64,000 nucleotides of DNA from MKSF01 sp037190225 (GTDB lineage: Bacteria > Bacteroidota > Bacteroidia > Chitinophagales > Chitinophagaceae): contig JBBCJL010000006.1 in NCBI GenBank assembly GCA_037190225.1, positions 682,001 to 746,000 of the forward strand. Direction: 5' to 3'. The position numbers and the translations under genes were made by a program. Below, in pieces: positions 35,864-44,453 of the stretch. A model generated the notes under the pieces. The model made no database searches and had not been told where the DNA came from. It saw only the letters and a list, made by a program, of their open reading frames with translations. Each line of letters begins with the position of its first letter. Within the stretch, counting starts at the first letter, position 1.

Positions 35864-36400
35864 CTACGATTGTTTTAAGCTGAATTTTATGATTTGCTGT
35901 GTGTATATTTTGTCTTCAAATACCAGGCGCAACCCTTCCGTCGCGTCCACGGGCGCTTTAAAGACCAGCACCACATCCACCTGCGGGCTGATGCCGTAAC
36001 CGTTCTCATAAGCGCTCTCCGCGGGTGCTACCCGGAGCTCACCAACCTCGTCTGTCAGGTAGATATGCTCCCGGATGCTGCCATTGAAGAAAGCCAGCCG
36101 GTCATTGTAACATTCCTGGTCGGCGCATCCCCATTTTATCAGGTCGGTACCGCCCGCGCTGTGCTCCAGCCGCAGCCTGACATATAAATATCCTTTGGTG
36201 TCGCTGCCCCCTTTCCATTCAGGGTCCCGCTGCCGCTTGTAGGCATCCAGCGGCATCACGGACACCTCATAACGGATACCGTCAATTTCCTTGGACCGCA
36301 CAGAGGGCGTATCCCCATTGTCCCCGGCACTGCAGGATGCCAGCCCGAACGGGAGCAGCCATAACAGGAGGTATATAAGGAAATGGTTATTTCGCTTCAT
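35864..36400 (-). CDS. Lipoprotein in the RHS operon
   Basis: The ATG at 36400 gives 178 residues with a clear lipoprotein signal (FLIYLLLWLLPFGLASC, then SAGDNGD). The mature part is beta-rich (YEVSVMPLDAYKRQRDPEWK, GYLYVRLRLEHSAGGTDLI, VDVVLVFKAPVDATEGLRLV). No family is recognised. It starts 14 bases inside the end of the OmpH-like gene. The open frame continues upstream but lies antisense-like within that gene's other frame and is not used. One base separates its stop from the next ATG. A structural or anchoring part of the export module is plausible. Confidence 0.7.
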   Translation of the reverse strand: MKRNNHFLIYLLLWLLPFGLASCSAGDNGDTPSVRSKEIDGIRYEVSVMPLDAYKRQRDPEWKGGSDTKGYLYVRLRLEHSAGGTDLIKWGCADQECYNDRLAFFNGSIREHIYLTDEVGELRVAPAESAYENGYGISPQVDVVLVFKAPVDATEGLRLVFEDKIYTQQIIKFSLKQS

Positions 36401-36860
36401 ATTCTTTATTGATGTATTCCAAAACTTCCTGCGTGATGTCAATGGCAGGCTTGCCGTACAGCACCGTGCCCATACCATTGGCGCCCACAATGATGTCATA
36501 GCCCTTTTTCTCCCCGAATTCGGCCAGCAAAGGGTTGATACGGTTCCATACCGTGGTGCTGATACCCTGGTAGTCTTCCTGCAGCTGCGCGAGATGCTGC
36601 TCCAGGTCAAAGAGCTGCCGGCGGAGGTCCATATTGGCCGTGTCCAGCACAAAGTAGGTTTTCAGGCTGTCGAATACGCCTTTCTTTACCTGGAAGTCGC
36701 GTTCCAGGCTGGCCGACAGCTCTTTTTTCATCTGGTAGGATTCCACCAGTGAGATAGTATCTACAAAGACCACTTTAGGGGCCGCAAAGCGTTCCCAGGC
36801 CAGGTAGCCGATAACGGCCAACAGCCCGATGCCCGGCCAGAGACTGCTGTTTATTTTCAT
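36387..36860 (-). CDS. OmpH/Skp-like periplasmic chaperone in the RHS operon
   Basis: The 157-residue protein has an N-terminal membrane segment (SLWPGIGLLAVIGYLAWERF), then KVVFVDTISLVESYQMKKEL, a coiled-coil region (about residues 60-105, LRRQLFDLEQHLAQLQEDYQ), and the C-terminal KKGYDIIVGANGMGTVLYGK and IDITQEVLEYINKEY. This order matches the OmpH/Skp family, trimeric tentacle chaperones that hold unfolded outer-membrane proteins in the periplasm. Here the signal looks uncleaved, suggesting membrane tethering. Its start overlaps the previous stop by four bases (ATGA). A chaperone inside this operon implies that a large substrate must cross the periplasm. Confidence 0.85.
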   Translation of the reverse strand: MKINSSLWPGIGLLAVIGYLAWERFAAPKVVFVDTISLVESYQMKKELSASLERDFQVKKGVFDSLKTYFVLDTANMDLRRQLFDLEQHLAQLQEDYQGISTTVWNRINPLLAEFGEKKGYDIIVGANGMGTVLYGKPAIDITQEVLEYINKEYEAK

Positions 36861-37954
36861 AATTTGTTGATGTTATAGTACCTGAAAGGGATCTCGTAGC
36901 TTTTGCCGTCTATATGTAAGCGCAGCAGGTAGGCCGTATTGTGCCGGAGCTTGCCCCGTTTCAGCAAAAGGTCCTTATAGTTCCAGCCCGGCACCAGGGC
37001 TGTTTCACTGCTGTACACGGTCTTTTCCGTCCCTTTGTCCTGCTGCAGCACCGTATAGGCTGCTTTGCCCGCGCCACCGGTATGGTTGTATTTCAGCTTG
37101 ACGGTATCGCTGACCTGCAGCTCCACCGCCTGGCGGCTGCCCGCAAAGTCATAGTAAGACCGGGAAAAAGGCACTGCCTTTTCCACGCTGTCCGTTACGA
37201 TGATAAAGTTATAGGGCGCCGCGGTACCGAGCAGGATGTCATTGTAGTAAGCGTCTACCGTCCAGGCATAACGCTGGCCCGCGCGCAGCGGACGGCCCGA
37301 CACCGGGTAGCTGAGCGCGTTCGTGCTATGGTATTTATAGTCCAGCACAAAGTTATTGCGCTGTATAGCGGCTATTTTGCTTTGCTTCGGCTGCTGCTCC
37401 GCTACTTTGACGCGGTATTGCAGCTGGCCTGCCAGCGGGCTGTTCACCAGCCAGATGAGCTGCGGTGTATATTCCTTTATTTTCGCGCCGTCTTCCGGGT
37501 AGTCGAGCTCAATGATAAACAGCTCATCGTTGTTCCCGAAGATACAGTCCTGCGTCTCCTGCTGCCCGTTGCCTTCCTGCGACCGCTGCTGTTCGGAGAG
37601 CGTCACGCAGTATTCATAAGCCCCTGCAGGCAGCATACCGCTTTCAAAGAGCCGCTGCAGGTCCGGTGAAGTGTATTGCAGCCGGATGTTGCGCCCGGCC
37701 ATAGGGTTCACACCGGGACGTATCACCACGTCTGCCGTATAGGAAACCGAATGCCGCGTATTGCGGAATTGCAGCTTCCCCTGTACCCGCACCGTCCTGT
37801 CCCCGGGATAATTGGAAATAATATCGTAGGACATCAGGTTGCGGATGTTGAGATCGGTGCCTGTCAGCGCACCGAGGGAGAGCGTCAGGCCGGAACCATA
37901 GCCATTGACGCAAAAGAAAAACAGCACCAGGAAAACGTATAAAGATCTAACCAT
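36857..37954 (-). CDS. Secreted beta-sandwich protein in the RHS operon
   Basis: The 365-residue protein has a signal peptide (SLYVFLVLFFFCVNGYGSG). Its body shows repeated beta-sandwich features similar to fibronectin-III-like modules: RTVRVQGKLQFRNTRHSVSY, PQLIWLVNSPLAGQLQYRVK, GQRYAWTVDAYYNDILLGTA and TAYLLRLHIDGKSYEIPFRY. A PEDGAKIKEYTPQLIW stretch marks a domain start. No enzyme motif is seen. Its start codon shares one base with the preceding stop (TAATG). It may be a periplasmic or surface component working with the outer-membrane protein encoded just upstream. Confidence 0.68.
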   Translation of the reverse strand: MVRSLYVFLVLFFFCVNGYGSGLTLSLGALTGTDLNIRNLMSYDIISNYPGDRTVRVQGKLQFRNTRHSVSYTADVVIRPGVNPMAGRNIRLQYTSPDLQRLFESGMLPAGAYEYCVTLSEQQRSQEGNGQQETQDCIFGNNDELFIIELDYPEDGAKIKEYTPQLIWLVNSPLAGQLQYRVKVAEQQPKQSKIAAIQRNNFVLDYKYHSTNALSYPVSGRPLRAGQRYAWTVDAYYNDILLGTAAPYNFIIVTDSVEKAVPFSRSYYDFAGSRQAVELQVSDTVKLKYNHTGGAGKAAYTVLQQDKGTEKTVYSSETALVPGWNYKDLLLKRGKLRHNTAYLLRLHIDGKSYEIPFRYYNINKL

Positions 37955-40752
37955 TATTGCGGTCGCTTTTTAGTGGAAAATGTATAATAAATGCCCAGGC
38001 TAAAGGCTGCCATATCAGGATTGCCCGTGGTTAATGCTTTGTTGTAGCGCATCCGGCGCACCATTGCATTAAACTGTAACGGCCAGTTTTTCGGCGCCAG
38101 TGTCGCGTGGAGGTTCACGCCGAACCGTACGATAACCGAACCGGCATGCGCCAGCTCCAGCCCGCCGCCCGCGGTCACGGCAGGATGCACCTGCCCGCTC
38201 AGCTGCAGGGTCTCAAAGGTATTATTGAACAGCAGGGCCTGGTCGGCGCCGGACATACTTTCCCGTACATTGCCGCTGCTGCCCACATAACCGGCCGTAG
38301 CGCTAACTGTCAGGCCCTTACGCGCATAGGCCGCCATCAGCTGGATATTGGAGCTGCTGTAGCGGGCCGTGTCCACCTGGCTGCGGTTATAATTGTAGAA
38401 AGTATTAAAGGTATAGACCCCACCGGAGCCGGTCTTTAGTATATAGTTCGCTTTTACGATGAATACATCGCCCATCATCGGCCGCTGCTGTACCTGGAAA
38501 GTATCGGTCAGCGTTCGGAAGGTCGTAAAAGGCTTATAGGCCACCGTCAGGTTGGGCAGCCGTTTGAAGCGGGTCTGCAGCTCGGCGCCCAGCTTGCGGT
38601 TACGCCCGCTGTAGTAGTTGCTGCTCTGCAGCAGCAGCTGGTACTCCAATCTCACCCGGAGCCGGTTATTAAAGTAGGTCCCGGTATTTTGAAGCTTTAT
38701 CTTCTGTGTACCGGAGAACAGGAAAGGCAGCACCCGGTTCTCAAAGGCCGACCCGATATGCTCATAGCCCAGCACCAGGTCATTGTCCGGGATATAGCGC
38801 AGCCCGGCAGCGGCATTGAAAGCGCTGTTATCCAGGTTACGGAGATTAAAACTTTCATTTGCACCTTTGGAATGGCTGTAATCCAGCTTAAGGGTCAGCT
38901 TTTCCCATTGTGCAGCATAGCCGAGTGAGAAAATATCCGTCCGGTTATGCGTGGCATCCAGCAGACCACCATAGCTGCCCTTAATGCCGCCATAGCCCGG
39001 AATATCCCGCTGGGCCTGCAGCGGCGCATAGGCAAAGTAAGATACCTGGATGTCCTGGTTATCAGACGGGTTGAAGAGCAGCTTGCCCAGGCCCGTTTTA
39101 TAGCGCAGCACCGTACCGTCCGGGGACAGGTAGTCGGTATAGCCGAGGTTGGCACCTGCCTTGAAAAGCTTAAAGTCGTAGCCCGCATCCAGCCCTTTGG
39201 TCATCTGGCCGGCCAGGGTATAGTCCGAGTGATAATTCGACAGCATACCCGCGTCAAAGTTCGTCAGCCGCGTAGCCCATTGCTTCAGGCGTCCGCCCGG
39301 CAGTTTTGTGGCCAGACCGGGCAGCTGCTCTTTCAAAGGCTGGTCCTTATTATAATAGCGTTTCGTGAAGTTGTCTATCTGCAGGCTGTCGGCCAGCTGC
39401 TTGTCCTGCAGCGCGGCATATTTGGTTGTAACGGTCTCGTAAGCGGCAGTATAGGTTTCCAGCTGCCGAAACAGGCGGCCTATTTTTTCCAGCCTTTTAC
39501 GGGTAACGGTGTCGCAGCCTTTACAGTCCAGCTGCTCCGGCCTTATGGTTTCCGGGTTTTTATACATCGCCGCATACTGCTCATACGGTACGCCGGAAGC
39601 GCCGGTTCGCGTTTGTGCACTGTCAGCCATACGGGTTATAATAATGGAAAGCTCATTACGGATCTCAGCCAGGAGACGATCCCTGGCGATGGCAGCGGCC
39701 TGCAGCTGGTCCTGCACCCGGTTACCGGCAAAGGCACCTGCGTTCTTTACCTTGTCCGCATTGTCGTTATAAATGCTTTGCTGCTCTTCCAATTGGGCCA
39801 GCAGCCTGCTCCTGTCAAAGCTGAAGTTGATATAGCTGGATTTAAAGTTCCGGCCCCGGTCCTGCGTGGTGTACATCCCGTTAACGGTAAAAGGGATGCC
39901 CAGCACCGGCACCTGTATGCTGCCGCCCGCTTCTGTATAGTTATTGTCTATGGATGAATGCTCCTCCCGGCCGGTGGAGACCTGGCTACGGTTGTACAGC
40001 GTGCCGCTGATCGTCTGGTCAGCACGGTCCTTTTTCAGCGCATCGTGATGGGACAGCACGTCAAAGGTCATATGATCGGGTGGCAATCCGTTCCTGGCAG
40101 CCACGTCCTGCGTCTTCCCACTATGCCGGTAGCTGCCGATATACGCGGACAAATGATAGATGTCCAGGTAACGTTCGCCATTCATATAACGAATGGTAAT
40201 GGTAAAGCCTTCGCTTTCAAAGTAGCTGCGTACCAACCGGCTGTAGGAAGGCCGTACCCGCCGGGACATCTTCCGGTCATAGTAAGACAGGAATCCCGTT
40301 ATCAGCGGATGATCAGACGGAATGATGCGTGATGCTTCCGCGCGCTGCGCATACCGGAAGGTATCTGTACCGGAAACGATCATCAGCTCATACCGTAAAG
40401 CATCGGAGTAAGGTAAGAATCCGTGCTTTTTATACAGGTCATACAAGCCTGTTCCCCGGAAACCACTGGGTTTCCATTCCTGGGGATAAGTCGTCTTACT
40501 GCTGCTGATGTGCGCTGTATAGGTATTGGTGTAAAGGATATTGCGGCCATCGGTCAGGGTCATTTGCATAACCGCCTGCAAGGTATCAGCCCCGCCATAC
40601 GCCAGGTTCACCTGCTGGGAGAGCTTTTGACCCTGCAATAAAGGAGGATCCAGGAAAACAGAGAAGTTTTTTTCCTGGCTATAACCTGACTTTGTGAAAA
40701 GAAATAGCTTGGCGGTTATGGTTACTAAGGCTATGTATTTTTGCCGATACAT
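37954..40752 (-). CDS. Putative outer-membrane beta-barrel protein, first gene of the RHS operon
   Basis: I choose ATG 40752, giving 932 residues with a signal sequence (YIALVTITAKLFLFTKSGYS, cleavage before QEKNF); an ATG 39 bases upstream is possible. Residues 20-290 are a soluble beta-rich domain. A coiled coil follows (SRLLAQLEEQQSIYNDNADK and on to about 460). The C-terminal ~400 residues alternate polar and aromatic positions in long strands (LKLDYSHSKGANESFNLRNL, LRVRLEYQLLLQSSNYYSGR, PMMGDVFIVKANYILKTG) and end in AFSLGIYYTFSTKKRPQ, a beta-signal-like ending. I infer an outer-membrane barrel that could be the exit channel or anchor for the YD-repeat proteins. No named family is recognised. 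Confidence 0.72.
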   Translation of the reverse strand: MYRQKYIALVTITAKLFLFTKSGYSQEKNFSVFLDPPLLQGQKLSQQVNLAYGGADTLQAVMQMTLTDGRNILYTNTYTAHISSSKTTYPQEWKPSGFRGTGLYDLYKKHGFLPYSDALRYELMIVSGTDTFRYAQRAEASRIIPSDHPLITGFLSYYDRKMSRRVRPSYSRLVRSYFESEGFTITIRYMNGERYLDIYHLSAYIGSYRHSGKTQDVAARNGLPPDHMTFDVLSHHDALKKDRADQTISGTLYNRSQVSTGREEHSSIDNNYTEAGGSIQVPVLGIPFTVNGMYTTQDRGRNFKSSYINFSFDRSRLLAQLEEQQSIYNDNADKVKNAGAFAGNRVQDQLQAAAIARDRLLAEIRNELSIIITRMADSAQTRTGASGVPYEQYAAMYKNPETIRPEQLDCKGCDTVTRKRLEKIGRLFRQLETYTAAYETVTTKYAALQDKQLADSLQIDNFTKRYYNKDQPLKEQLPGLATKLPGGRLKQWATRLTNFDAGMLSNYHSDYTLAGQMTKGLDAGYDFKLFKAGANLGYTDYLSPDGTVLRYKTGLGKLLFNPSDNQDIQVSYFAYAPLQAQRDIPGYGGIKGSYGGLLDATHNRTDIFSLGYAAQWEKLTLKLDYSHSKGANESFNLRNLDNSAFNAAAGLRYIPDNDLVLGYEHIGSAFENRVLPFLFSGTQKIKLQNTGTYFNNRLRVRLEYQLLLQSSNYYSGRNRKLGAELQTRFKRLPNLTVAYKPFTTFRTLTDTFQVQQRPMMGDVFIVKANYILKTGSGGVYTFNTFYNYNRSQVDTARYSSSNIQLMAAYARKGLTVSATAGYVGSSGNVRESMSGADQALLFNNTFETLQLSGQVHPAVTAGGGLELAHAGSVIVRFGVNLHATLAPKNWPLQFNAMVRRMRYNKALTTGNPDMAAFSLGIYYTFSTKKRPQ

Positions 40753-40757
40753 GGACG

Positions 40758-40765
40758 CAAAAGTA
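40758..40765 (-). promoter_or_regulatory. Candidate -7 promoter element of the RHS operon
   Basis: On the minus strand TACTTTTG fits TAnnTTTG. It ends only five bases before the ATG at 40752, so use of this promoter would give an almost leaderless message. No matching -33 element at usual spacing. Confidence 0.3.
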
Positions 40766-41103
40766 TAACAGTTTTTTAAGAAATAAAACAAAATCGTATA
40801 GAATTGTTAATTCCTTAATCAAATCCATTAAAATGTAGCAGGCCCCAAGTGATCCAACCAATCTATAATCAATTAAAATTCAATATATTAGAATACAAAT
40901 AAGAACTTGAATTATTAAAGGAGAGCCGATTGGGAAGGTTCCCGGCAGCTTATAAAAGGCCAGTAATATATTAAAAACATCTATATACACCGGCATCAGG
41001 TGTATTTCCCTGCTTGTGATCCTGATGCCCCGGGTCATCTCCCCTCCCCTATACCTATTATATCTATTATGCAAGTGGTGCATTTAATAATCCGGCATGC
41101 ACT

Positions 41104-41241
41104 TTATTTACGTTCCAATAAATCGTTTTTCAGGTCAAGAAGAGTAATTATAGCATCATAGCACTTCTTCACTTCATACTGCTTTATTTCCTGAACAAGC
41201 ATGTTATCTAATGTGGTTTCTATTTTTTTGCACATAAGCAT
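41104..41241 (-). CDS. Possible 45-residue small protein
   Basis: A short minus-strand frame starts MLMCKKIETTLDNMLVQEIK, continues QYEVKKCYDAIITLLDLKN and ends DLLERK. It is rich in charged residues and heptad-like leucines, consistent with a short coiled-coil protein. There is no homologue I can name. An internal ATG six bases later is an alternative start. The remaining parts of 40753-41633 hold no gene I can support. Confidence 0.35.
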   Translation of the reverse strand: MLMCKKIETTLDNMLVQEIKQYEVKKCYDAIITLLDLKNDLLERK

Positions 41242-41633
41242 TATAGACTATCAAAAGCTTCATCGGTTCTTTCATTTGGACGATTACAAGAGCCCAAAGT
41301 AAGCGGGCTGGCTCCTTATTATAGGATCAATCCGACTAAAGTGAGGTAAACCAAACTCAGATGCAGGAATCGGTGGTTAAGCTATTTTGATGTAATGATG
41401 AAAATGGAACCATCATTTGCTACCCCTGCGTGCCGAAGTAAACCGGGGGACATAGAAAAAGCAGAGCCTATTGCAACAATGACTATACGTGCATACGACC
41501 GCCCCAACAGCGGATAGACAGCCGTTGGACCTGTTTGGTTGCCTTAAGCCAGACCGCACTTCCACATAGCCCGGCCCGGCAGATCATAGAAAAAGAATAC
41601 CGTGCAGCAGGGACAAAACTTAAATTCAGCCCT

Positions 41634-42212
41634 TTAACGCTGCCTGAAACCCATTTGTTCCACCTGTTTCAACCAGCTTTGGCGACGTTTTTCATCAGAC
41701 GTTTTTATAATGCCCAGGTAGGTAAGGCCTACGGGCTTTATGCCGCAAAATTCCAGAACGGACTTTTTGAGCTGGTTGACACTTGGTCGTCCAAAGGCGA
41801 GCCAGTAATACAAACCCGGCTGGTCTAAGGTGATAATGATACGGCCTGTCTTGCCTTTTAATAGCTTGTCCCACCATACCGAATTCTCCCTGTATTTGAA
41901 GGCTATCCCCGGAAGGAAAACCCGGTCAATAAAGCCTTTCGCAATAGCAGGAAGCCCGCCCCACCAAACGGGATGTACCCATACCAGATGATCTGCCCAC
42001 TGTATAGATTCCCAGGCGGCTTTCAGATCGGGTTCTAATTCCATTCTTTGCCGATAACCGTATTTTAAATTCGGATCAAAATTCAGTGTTCCTATATTGA
42101 TCTCCCGAACGCTGGCACCACTTTTTTCAGCTCCGGACTTGTAAGCCAGTGCTAATGCTGCATTGAATGAACCGGGATTGGGGTGTGCGTTGATGATGGC
42201 TATTTTTTTCAT
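41634..42212 (-). CDS. NAD(P)H-dependent flavodoxin-fold oxidoreductase (quinone reductase type)
   Basis: From ATG 42212 the protein has 192 residues, the usual length for the MdaB/KefF/NQO-like family. The N-terminal flavin phosphate loop is IINAHPNPGSFNAAL. The WADHLVWVHPVWWGGLPAIAKGFIDRVFLPGIAF block is the family signature, followed by KGKTGRIIITLDQPGLYYWL and FCGIKPVGLTYLGIIK. These FMN or FAD enzymes reduce quinones and other electrophiles by two electrons. It stands alone on the minus strand, in a stretch of other redox genes. The frame is open 34 codons upstream, but only the chosen start gives the family N-terminus. Confidence 0.9.
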   Translation of the reverse strand: MKKIAIINAHPNPGSFNAALALAYKSGAEKSGASVREINIGTLNFDPNLKYGYRQRMELEPDLKAAWESIQWADHLVWVHPVWWGGLPAIAKGFIDRVFLPGIAFKYRENSVWWDKLLKGKTGRIIITLDQPGLYYWLAFGRPSVNQLKKSVLEFCGIKPVGLTYLGIIKTSDEKRRQSWLKQVEQMGFRQR

Positions 42213-42568
42213 AATACTATCTTTATTTGAAGACCTTGATGCCGCTTGAAAACATTTCGTCAACACAAGTGGTTGATGCAGACGATGTACTAAATAATTA
42301 TTCAGCATACACAAGAGCTAAAGTTTCTAATTTCATTCTTTAATGGCAAAATTATCTATAGTCATTAACGTTATTACGGCCATTATTTTTTCCTCTTGAC
42401 AATAACCTTTACTGCATTGTCTGGGAAGTTTTTATTATAATTTAAAATATATCTATTTTTTTATATCCCATCATCATGGAAATTTCTCTAAAAAATGCAC
42501 ATCTCAGTTATGTGAATTTATTAAATTTTCACGCTGTTGTACTCAGGCCTGGTACACTCCAGCAATAA

Positions 42569-42606
42569 AAATCCCCCTCCTCAGCAATAATCAAAAAGGG
42601 GGATTT
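42569..42606 (-). terminator. Terminator after the luciferase-like monooxygenase gene
   Basis: AAATCCCCCT (42569-42578) pairs with AGGGGGATTT (42597-42606). The A-run on the low side gives a U-run for minus-strand transcripts. The remainder of 42213-42568 is AT-rich with no gene. Confidence 0.7.
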
Positions 42607-42640
42607 CTTCCATTCTGTTTCGGGTAGCATACCCCATCGC

Positions 42641-43663
42641 TTAACGCCAGCCTAAGCCCGGTGCCACGTGTGTCAGAATAGATTCTAATACATGGATATT
42701 GTAATCTACCCCTAAGGTATTCGGGATGGTCAGCAATAAGGTATCGGCTTCCTGAATGGCCTCATCCTGTGCCAGCTGCTGGATAAGCTTATCGGGTTCG
42801 GCTGCATAGCTTCTGCCAAACACCGCTCTCTGTGTCCCTTCCAGTATGCCTACCTGGTCGGAACTATTGGCTTGCTGACCGAAGTAATACCGGTCCTGGT
42901 CGTTCACGATAGCGAATATAGACCGGCTCACCGAAACCCTTGGTTCCCGCGTGTGACCTGCTTTTTTGTAAGCTGCCCGGTACTTACGGATCTGCTCCGC
43001 TTGTTGTATATGGAACGGCTTGCCGCTTTCGTCATACTTCAAGGTTGAGCTTTGCAGGTTCATCCCCATTTCACCTGCCCATTCGGCTGTAGCATCCGAA
43101 GCGGATCCCCACCATATACGGTCTCTCAATCCATCTGAATGCGGCTCTATGCGCAACAATCCCGGGGGATTGGGAAACATCGGGTTCGGGTTGGGCTGCG
43201 CAAAGCCTTCACCTTTCAGTAAGTTGTAAAATTCCAGTCCTTTTCTTCTGCCCATATCCTGGTCGGTTTCCCCTTCCTGCAGCGTATAGCCGAAGTGCTT
43301 CCAGCCATCAATGACCTGCTCGGGAGAACCTCTGCTGATACCGAGTTGCAACCTGCCTCCGGATATCAGGTCGGCAGCGCCCGCATCTTCTACCATATAC
43401 ATCGGGTTTTCATACCGCATATCTATAACTCCTGTACCTATTTCTATCTTTTTCGTTCTGGCACCTATCGCAGCCAGTAAAGGAAACGGAGATGCCAGTT
43501 GACGGGCGAAATGATGCACCCTGAAGTAGGCACCATCTACACCTATCGCTTCCGCAGCCACAGCCAGGTCTATGGATTGCAGCAACGTATCGCTTGCTGT
43601 CCTGGTATCATAGGCCGGATGATCAGCCCAGTGTCCGAATGACAAAAATCCTATATTTTTCAT
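42641..43663 (-). CDS. Luciferase-like (LLM class) flavin-dependent monooxygenase
   Basis: The 340-residue protein starts MKNIGFLSFGHWADHPAYDT and shows the bacterial-luciferase TIM-barrel pattern: AEAIGVDGAYFRVHHFARQL, FPLLAAIGARTKKIEIGTGV, YENPMYMVEDAGAADLISGG, RLQLGISRGSPEQ, and RIWWGSASDATAEWAGEMGM. These enzymes use reduced FMN from a partner reductase to oxidise a small substrate; the flavodoxin-fold reductase gene 430 bases downstream could be a partner, but this is inference. The substrate is unknown. Confidence 0.9.
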   Translation of the reverse strand: MKNIGFLSFGHWADHPAYDTRTASDTLLQSIDLAVAAEAIGVDGAYFRVHHFARQLASPFPLLAAIGARTKKIEIGTGVIDMRYENPMYMVEDAGAADLISGGRLQLGISRGSPEQVIDGWKHFGYTLQEGETDQDMGRRKGLEFYNLLKGEGFAQPNPNPMFPNPPGLLRIEPHSDGLRDRIWWGSASDATAEWAGEMGMNLQSSTLKYDESGKPFHIQQAEQIRKYRAAYKKAGHTREPRVSVSRSIFAIVNDQDRYYFGQQANSSDQVGILEGTQRAVFGRSYAAEPDKLIQQLAQDEAIQEADTLLLTIPNTLGVDYNIHVLESILTHVAPGLGWR

Positions 43664-43897
43664 ATTCCAAAATTACACAGAATCTTTGTGCTGAGGATTA
43701 ATGTAGGTTAAGTTCTTGTTTTGTATGGAATTTATTTGACATAGGGCTCGTTAAAAAGCCAATAATTACTGCTTAGCTTGTCCTGCCCACAGAAAACCGG
43801 AGACCGGAGATAGCCGGGTACAATGAGTGCTGAACTTGATCGCACATACAACACTATTTTGAAAAACATTCAGCCTGTCCGGATGTAGAATTATAAA

Positions 43898-43905
43898 TAT
43901 CTTTG
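43898..43905 (+). promoter_or_regulatory. Candidate -7 promoter element
   Basis: TATCTTTG fits TAnnTTTG, 17 bases before the ATG of the DUF5367-like gene. Confidence 0.4.
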
Positions 43906-43922
43906 TACCTAATTTTTCTGTG

Positions 43923-44321
43923 ATGAATAAACCGTTTATTGTACCCGTTTTAGGGATTGGATTTTTGATCTGGTTGCTGGCCACTTTGGCTTTTCGCTTA
44001 GCGGGGCAATACTTTTTTATCACAGAGTCAACAAGCATACTTATTATGCTATATGTTGTGGTCGTGCCTGCATTGTCGCTGATCTCCATAGCCACTTTCA
44101 GAAAATTCCGGCTATCCGGATTGGAAAATGTAGTGGGTGGCGTGCTGATGGTCCTGCCGGGAATGCTGATCGATACCTTCATCATTCAATTTTTTGAAAA
44201 TACCTTTCCCAATATGCCGGCAAGCCGGGCCGCTACATTCGGTTCCTGGCTGATGTGGGCCTATTCCATCGTTTTGCTGACTGCTGTAATTGTTGGCTGG
44301 CGACAACATAAACGGTGCTAA
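43923..44321 (+). CDS. DUF5367-like four-helix membrane protein
   Basis: The 132-residue protein has four hydrophobic helices: IVPVLGIGFLIWLLATLAFR, ILIMLYVVVVPALSLISIAT, NVVGGVLMVLPGMLIDTFII and WLMWAYSIVLLTAVIVGW. The pattern GMLIDTFIIQFFENTFPNMP with the following AATFGSWLMWAY is typical of the DUF5367 family, which has no known function. The ATG at 43923 is preferred over a GTG directly before it. It is closely preceded by a promoter-like element and looks monocistronic. Confidence 0.75.
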   Translation: MNKPFIVPVLGIGFLIWLLATLAFRLAGQYFFITESTSILIMLYVVVVPALSLISIATFRKFRLSGLENVVGGVLMVLPGMLIDTFIIQFFENTFPNMPASRAATFGSWLMWAYSIVLLTAVIVGWRQHKRC

Positions 44322-44453
44322 GACATAGAAAAAATAACGGCAAACTTACCGTTGCTAACACAAAAAGTGGAATAAGCGATCCGTTTTAGTCAGATATTTG
44401 ACAACGCCTTTTATGTTAGAAAAATAAACAGTAAACGATACCACTTACTTTAT

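Noticed and set aside
36401..36652. 84-codon upstream extension of the operon lipoprotein gene
   Set aside because: It lies in another frame of the OmpH-like gene, and the lipoprotein signal starts at ATG 36400.
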